From Candidatus Vogelbacteria bacterium CG22_combo_CG10-13_8_21_14_all_37_9 (GTDB lineage: Bacteria > Patescibacteriota > Minisyncoccia > Phycocordibacterales > XYD1-FULL-46-19), in NCBI GenBank assembly GCA_002772495.1, contig PCSX01000015.1, forward strand, positions 6,903 to 15,459: a stretch of 8,557 nucleotides of DNA, written 5' to 3'. Below, one piece after another: positions 5,163-8,557 of the stretch. The notes under the pieces are model-generated. The model had not been told where the DNA came from. It saw nothing but the letters and a program-made list of their open reading frames with translations, and did no database searches. The position numbers and the translations under genes were made by a program. The first letter of the stretch is position 1; each line of letters begins with the position of its first letter.

Positions 5163-6257
5163 ATGAAACGAAAAAAAATTGATAGTTTTTTTCTCATCTT
5201 AATCATTAGTTTGGTTTTGCTGGGTTTTTTTATTTTTTCTTCAGCCGCCTTAGGCCAATTAACTAAAACTGGAGCTGGTTTTTTAATGGTCGTGTCTAAA
5301 CAATTTATAATTCTGTTAACTGGTCTTATTTTGATGTTAGTGGTTGCTCAAATTCCTTATAAACACTGGCGACAATACTCAATCTTTTTATTTATTTTAG
5401 CGGTGATTTTATCTCTCCTGGTTTTAATTCCCCGTTTGGGTTTTGAAGCCGGAGGAGCGAGACGCTGGCTTAACCTAGGACTTCTCTCTTTTCAACCAGC
5501 CGAGTTTTTAAAATTTACGATGGTTATTTACTTAGCCGCTTGGCTAGCTACTCAAAAAGAACGTGTCAAAAAAATCAGTACTGGTTTAATCCCTGTGTTA
5601 ATTTTAATGACAATTTTAGGTTTAATTTTAGTAACGATTCAAAAAGATACCGGTACTTTTTTAGTCGCGGCCACCACGGCTTCAATTATGTTTTTTATCG
5701 GTGGGGGAAAAATACGGCACTTATTGATTTTGACCTTAATCGGAGCAGTCGCTCTATCGGTAATGGCCTATAGACGACCCTATATCCAAGAACGACTAAT
5801 CACTTTTATTAATCCTAATTATGATACTAAAGGTGCTTCTTACCAGATCAACCAATCTCTGATCGCTATTGGTTCAGGTCAAATTAGTGGTCGCGGTTTT
5901 GGTCAGAGTGTTCAAAAATTCAGTTTTCTTCCAGAATCAATCGGAGATTCAATTTTCGCTATCACTAGTGAAGAATTTGGTTTTGTCGGCAGTAGTAGTT
6001 TAATTATTCTCTGGTTAATTTTTGCTCTGTGGGGTTATAAATTAGCCCTTAAAATTAAAGATCCTTTCGGTCGCTTTATGATTATTGGTTTTATTTCCCT
6101 AATTATTGTCCAAACTTTTATCAATATTGGCGCTATGCTTGGTCTAATTCCTCTCACTGGTGTCCCTCTGCCATTTGTCAGTCATGGTGGAACCGCGCTC
6201 TTGTTTAGTCTGCTGGAAGCGGGTATTATTCTTAATATATCTAAGCATCGAGCCTAA
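5163..6257 (+). CDS. ftsW: SEDS-family peptidoglycan glycosyltransferase, FtsW/RodA type
   Basis: 364 residues with about ten membrane segments. SEDS proteins polymerise lipid II into glycan strands together with a class B PBP; FtsW acts at the division septum. Diagnostic stretches: GARRWLNLGLLSFQPAEFLKF (98-118), KDTGTFLV (161-168), GRGFGQSVQKFSFLPES (243-259), then GDSIFAITSEEFGFVG (261-276), where D262 aligns with the essential SEDS aspartate, and NIGAMLGLIPLTGVPLPFVSHGG (321-343). The last motif has His341 where SYGG is common. FtsW is preferred over RodA because of the position between mraY and murG, as in dcw clusters; the protein alone does not exclude RodA. In many clusters murD would precede it, but here mraY ends only 11 bases upstream. 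The ATG at 5163 is preceded by AGAGAA, at most a weak ribosome binding site. murG begins 7 bases downstream. Confidence 0.92.
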   Translation: MKRKKIDSFFLILIISLVLLGFFIFSSAALGQLTKTGAGFLMVVSKQFIILLTGLILMLVVAQIPYKHWRQYSIFLFILAVILSLLVLIPRLGFEAGGARRWLNLGLLSFQPAEFLKFTMVIYLAAWLATQKERVKKISTGLIPVLILMTILGLILVTIQKDTGTFLVAATTASIMFFIGGGKIRHLLILTLIGAVALSVMAYRRPYIQERLITFINPNYDTKGASYQINQSLIAIGSGQISGRGFGQSVQKFSFLPESIGDSIFAITSEEFGFVGSSSLIILWLIFALWGYKLALKIKDPFGRFMIIGFISLIIVQTFINIGAMLGLIPLTGVPLPFVSHGGTALLFSLLEAGIILNISKHRA

Positions 6258-6264
6258 ATAAATT

Positions 6265-7392
6265 ATGAAAATTCTTTTTACCGGTGGTGGCACTGGGGGT
6301 CATTTCTATCCTATTATTGCCATCGCTCAAGAAATTAAAACCATTACCTTAAGCGACAAACTGGTCGAACCAGAGCTTTATTTTATGTCAACCGATCCTT
6401 ATAACCAGGAACTGTTATTTGAAAACGGTATCACTTTTATTCAAACTCGCGCGGGAAAATGGCGTCGTTATTTTTCACTTAAAAATTTTACTGATTTATT
6501 TAAAACGGCTTTGGGTTTAGTCCAAGCAATCTTTAAAATGTATCAAATTTATCCTGATTTAGTTTTTTCTAAAGGTGGTTTTGCCTCGGTCCCTGCCGTC
6601 TTAGCCGCTCGACTACTAGCCATTCCTATTTTTATCCATGAATCTGATTCTCACCCCGGTCGAGCCAATCTCTGGGCCGGAAAATTTGCCACCCGAGTAG
6701 CCTTGTCTTATGAATCGGCGATGCCGTATTTTCCTAAGGGAAAAATAGCTGTGACTGGCAATCCCTTACGCCGAGAAGTCTTGCAACCTAGTAAAATTGG
6801 AGCTTTTGAATTTCTAGATTTTGATCCTAAAATTCCAGTCATATTCATTGTCGGCGGTTCCCAAGGAGCAGTTAAAATTAATAACATTATTCTTGATCTC
6901 TTACCTCAATTAATTAATCGTTACCAAATTATTCATCAAACCGGAACGGCCAATTTTAAAGAAGTCCAACAGCTAGCTTCTAATTTACTAGCCAAAAATA
7001 GTTTAGCTAAACGTTACAAACCTTTTTCCTATCTTAATAATACCGCCATCAAGATGGCGGCGGGTTCGGCCTCTTTAATCATCTCTCGAGCTGGTTCATC
7101 AATTTTTGAAATTGCTTATTGGGGTATTCCGTCAATTATTATTCCCTTACCAGAATCTATTAGTCACGATCAGACTAAAAATGCTTTTACTTATGCCAAA
7201 AGTGGTTCCGCGATTGTGATCGAAGAAAATAATCTCCGACCCTCAATTTTATTGTCAGAAATTAACCGACTGTTTGATGAACCAGACACCATGGCCGAAA
7301 TGAAAAAAGCTTGTCAGAACTTTGCCAAACCCGAGGCCGGACAGACTATTGCTCGAGAAATTTTAAATTTAGCCCTCAGTCATGAACGATAA
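6265..7392 (+). CDS. murG: UDP-N-acetylglucosamine--lipid I GlcNAc transferase (lipid II synthase)
   Basis: 375 residues, slightly longer than E. coli MurG. This GT28 (GT-B fold) enzyme adds GlcNAc to lipid I at the inner face of the membrane, forming lipid II for the SEDS protein encoded just upstream. N-terminal domain: glycine-rich GGGTGGHFYP (7-16) for acceptor diphosphate, GKWRRYFSLKN (64-74), SKGGFASVPAVLAA (102-115) and HESDSHPGRAN (125-135); the last resembles Firmicutes HESD...PG..AN rather than the proteobacterial HEQN form. GNPLRREV (165-172) leads to the C-terminal UDP-GlcNAc domain, with GGSQGA (197-202), SRAGSSIFEIAYWGIPSI (274-291) and HDQTKNA (301-307). The ATG at 6265 opens directly into the conserved beta strand, so the start is secure; the context is AAATT with no Shine-Dalgarno. 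Its 3' end overlaps gltX by 11 bases. Confidence 0.96.
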   Translation: MKILFTGGGTGGHFYPIIAIAQEIKTITLSDKLVEPELYFMSTDPYNQELLFENGITFIQTRAGKWRRYFSLKNFTDLFKTALGLVQAIFKMYQIYPDLVFSKGGFASVPAVLAARLLAIPIFIHESDSHPGRANLWAGKFATRVALSYESAMPYFPKGKIAVTGNPLRREVLQPSKIGAFEFLDFDPKIPVIFIVGGSQGAVKINNIILDLLPQLINRYQIIHQTGTANFKEVQQLASNLLAKNSLAKRYKPFSYLNNTAIKMAAGSASLIISRAGSSIFEIAYWGIPSIIIPLPESISHDQTKNAFTYAKSGSAIVIEENNLRPSILLSEINRLFDEPDTMAEMKKACQNFAKPEAGQTIAREILNLALSHER

Positions 7393-8557
7393 TAAAATTA
7401 TTACTCGGATTGCCCCTAGCCCCACTGGCTTTTTTCATCTTGGAACCGCCCGAACGGCTTTATTTAATTTTTTATTTACTAAAGCCAAGGGTGGGACTTT
7501 TATTTTACGAATTGATGATACTGATCAAGAACGATCAAAATCAGAATACACTCAGGATATTTTAGATTCTCTGGCTTGGTTAGGTTTAAATTATGATGCC
7601 GTCTATCACCAATCAGATCGCACTAATCTTTATAAGCAAAAATTAGAAAGCCTCTTAGAAGCTAATAAAATCTATTGGTCAAAAGAAGAAGCAACTGAAC
7701 CTGGGCAACGAGCCGAGGTCCTACGTTTTCGTAATCCAGGTCAGATTGTGCGGTTTAATGATTTAGTTCGTGGTCCAATTGAATTTGACACTAGCGAGCT
7801 CGGTGATTTTGTCGTGGCTAAAGATTTAGATACTCCACTTTATCATTTTGCTTCAGTGGTTGATGATTGTGATTTAGAAATTAGTCATATTATTCGAGGT
7901 GAAGATCATATTTCCAATACCCCCCGTCAAATTTTAATGATCGAAGCTTTAGGCGGAAAGATTCCCACTTACGCTCATTTACCAATGATTTTAGCCCCCG
8001 ACAAAAGCAAACTCTCTAAACGTAAGCATGGAGAAATAGCGGCCATTAAGACTTACCAACAAACAGGTTATCTGGCTCCCGCCTTGATTAATTTTATAGC
8101 TTTATTAGGCTGGTCGCCTCAAAATAATGATAAACCTGAAGCTGATGAAATTTTAAGTCTTAGTGATTTAATTAAATTATTCGATTTAGAACGAGTCCAA
8201 AAAAGTAGTGCTATTTTCAATTTAGAAAAATTAGCTTGGTTTAACCATCAATATTTAAAAACTTTAAGTCCCGCTGAACTATTAACTCAAGCTGAAACTT
8301 TCTTGCCAGTTGAATTTAAAAATCAAAGCTATTATCAAACAGAAATTTTTGAAAAAGTTTTACCTTTATTAATTGAAAGAATCAAAACCTTAGCGGAAAT
8401 AGGGGATATTGCCAAGGCTGGCGAACTAGACTATTTTTTCCAAGCCCCCCAATTTGAAAAAAGCCTACTTAAAACCACAGAATTTTTACCAGCCCTTAAA
8501 GATCTCCTAGATCAATTGACTGAGGCTGATTGGTCAGCCGAAAAAATCAAAAATCAA
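7382..8557 (+). CDS. gltX: Glutamyl-tRNA synthetase, 3' end outside window, shortened zinc-binding region
   Basis: The open frame runs from the ATG at 7382 to the window edge: 392 residues, no stop reached. This class I synthetase attaches Glu to tRNA-Glu in the cytoplasm. APSPTGFFHLGTARTALFN (11-29) holds the HIGH-type motif (H19-L-G-T22). ILRIDDTDQERS (41-52), YHFASVVDD (154-162), IIRGEDHISNTPRQ (170-183) and the KMSKS-type K-L-S-K-R (210-214) follow; then comes the helical anticodon-binding region (about 260 onward). Between IYWSKEE (97-103) and the FRNPGQ stretch (116-121) only about a dozen residues remain. Most bacterial GluRS have several tens there, often with a Cys/His zinc site; no such ligands are seen. 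Having an anticodon region, it is not the short Glu-Q-RS type. The start lies inside the murG 3' end (11-base overlap), suggesting coupled translation although the genes are functionally unrelated. It could charge tRNA-Gln too if the organism uses GatCAB; this cannot be told here. Confidence 0.94.
   Translation, partial: MNDNKIITRIAPSPTGFFHLGTARTALFNFLFTKAKGGTFILRIDDTDQERSKSEYTQDILDSLAWLGLNYDAVYHQSDRTNLYKQKLESLLEANKIYWSKEEATEPGQRAEVLRFRNPGQIVRFNDLVRGPIEFDTSELGDFVVAKDLDTPLYHFASVVDDCDLEISHIIRGEDHISNTPRQILMIEALGGKIPTYAHLPMILAPDKSKLSKRKHGEIAAIKTYQQTGYLAPALINFIALLGWSPQNNDKPEADEILSLSDLIKLFDLERVQKSSAIFNLEKLAWFNHQYLKTLSPAELLTQAETFLPVEFKNQSYYQTEIFEKVLPLLIERIKTLAEIGDIAKAGELDYFFQAPQFEKSLLKTTEFLPALKDLLDQLTEADWSAEKIKNQ

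Noticed and set aside
5540..5773. Plus-strand open frame of 77 codons within ftsW in another frame
   Set aside because: The product has an improbable composition rich in Asn, Phe and Arg, and it overlaps a conserved membrane region of FtsW.
1..8557. Mobile element, CRISPR array, tRNA/rRNA, defence or toxin-antitoxin system
   Set aside because: No transposase-like frame, no regularly spaced repeats, no cloverleaf or rRNA-like stretch was noticed, and nearly every base belongs to recognised housekeeping genes.

Overview
The window reads as chromosomal housekeeping DNA from an AT-rich bacterium, most likely a member of the Candidate Phyla Radiation (Patescibacteria). This placement is an inference. 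It rests on the streamlined, trimmed forms of several universal enzymes, the divergent MraY active site, a MurG with CPR-like segments (for example AGKWRRYFSLKN), near-absence of Shine-Dalgarno sequences, and very tight packing on one strand. TGA is used as a normal stop (end of scpB), so the TGA=Gly code of Absconditabacteria/Gracilibacteria does not apply. No phylogeny could be run.

All genes lie on the + strand. Region 1 (1-1645) holds the 3' end of trpS (tryptophanyl-tRNA synthetase) and a complete aspS (aspartyl-tRNA synthetase) that lacks the GAD insertion domain typical of bacterial AspRS. A weak A/T-only hairpin followed by eight T lies over the aspS stop codon. Region 2 (1694-4056) holds scpA and scpB, which encode the kleisin and winged-helix partners of SMC condensin, then a D-Ala-D-Ala carboxypeptidase that overlaps scpB by 8 bases. 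An 82-base gap with a small inverted repeat separates scpA and scpB. Region 3 (4093-8557) is a compact cell-wall block, mraY-ftsW-murG, followed by gltX (glutamyl-tRNA synthetase), which overlaps murG by 11 bases and runs off the right edge. A good sigma70-like promoter (TTGGCT, 17-base spacer, TATAAT) sits in the last codons of the carboxypeptidase gene and probably drives region 3.

The genes combine three functions. MraY makes lipid I, MurG converts it to lipid II, an FtsW/RodA-type SEDS protein polymerises it, and the carboxypeptidase trims the peptides. ScpA/ScpB serve chromosome segregation. TrpS, AspS and GltX charge tRNAs. murD, usually between mraY and ftsW in dcw clusters, is absent here.

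I found no mobile element, CRISPR array, tRNA, rRNA, toxin-antitoxin or defence system, and no evidence for a wholly new system. The items worth a second look are variations in conserved enzymes: AspRS without GAD, GluRS missing its zinc-binding segment, and MraY with several substituted active-site positions. The translation-start context is also unusual. No stretch over 300 bases lacks a gene.
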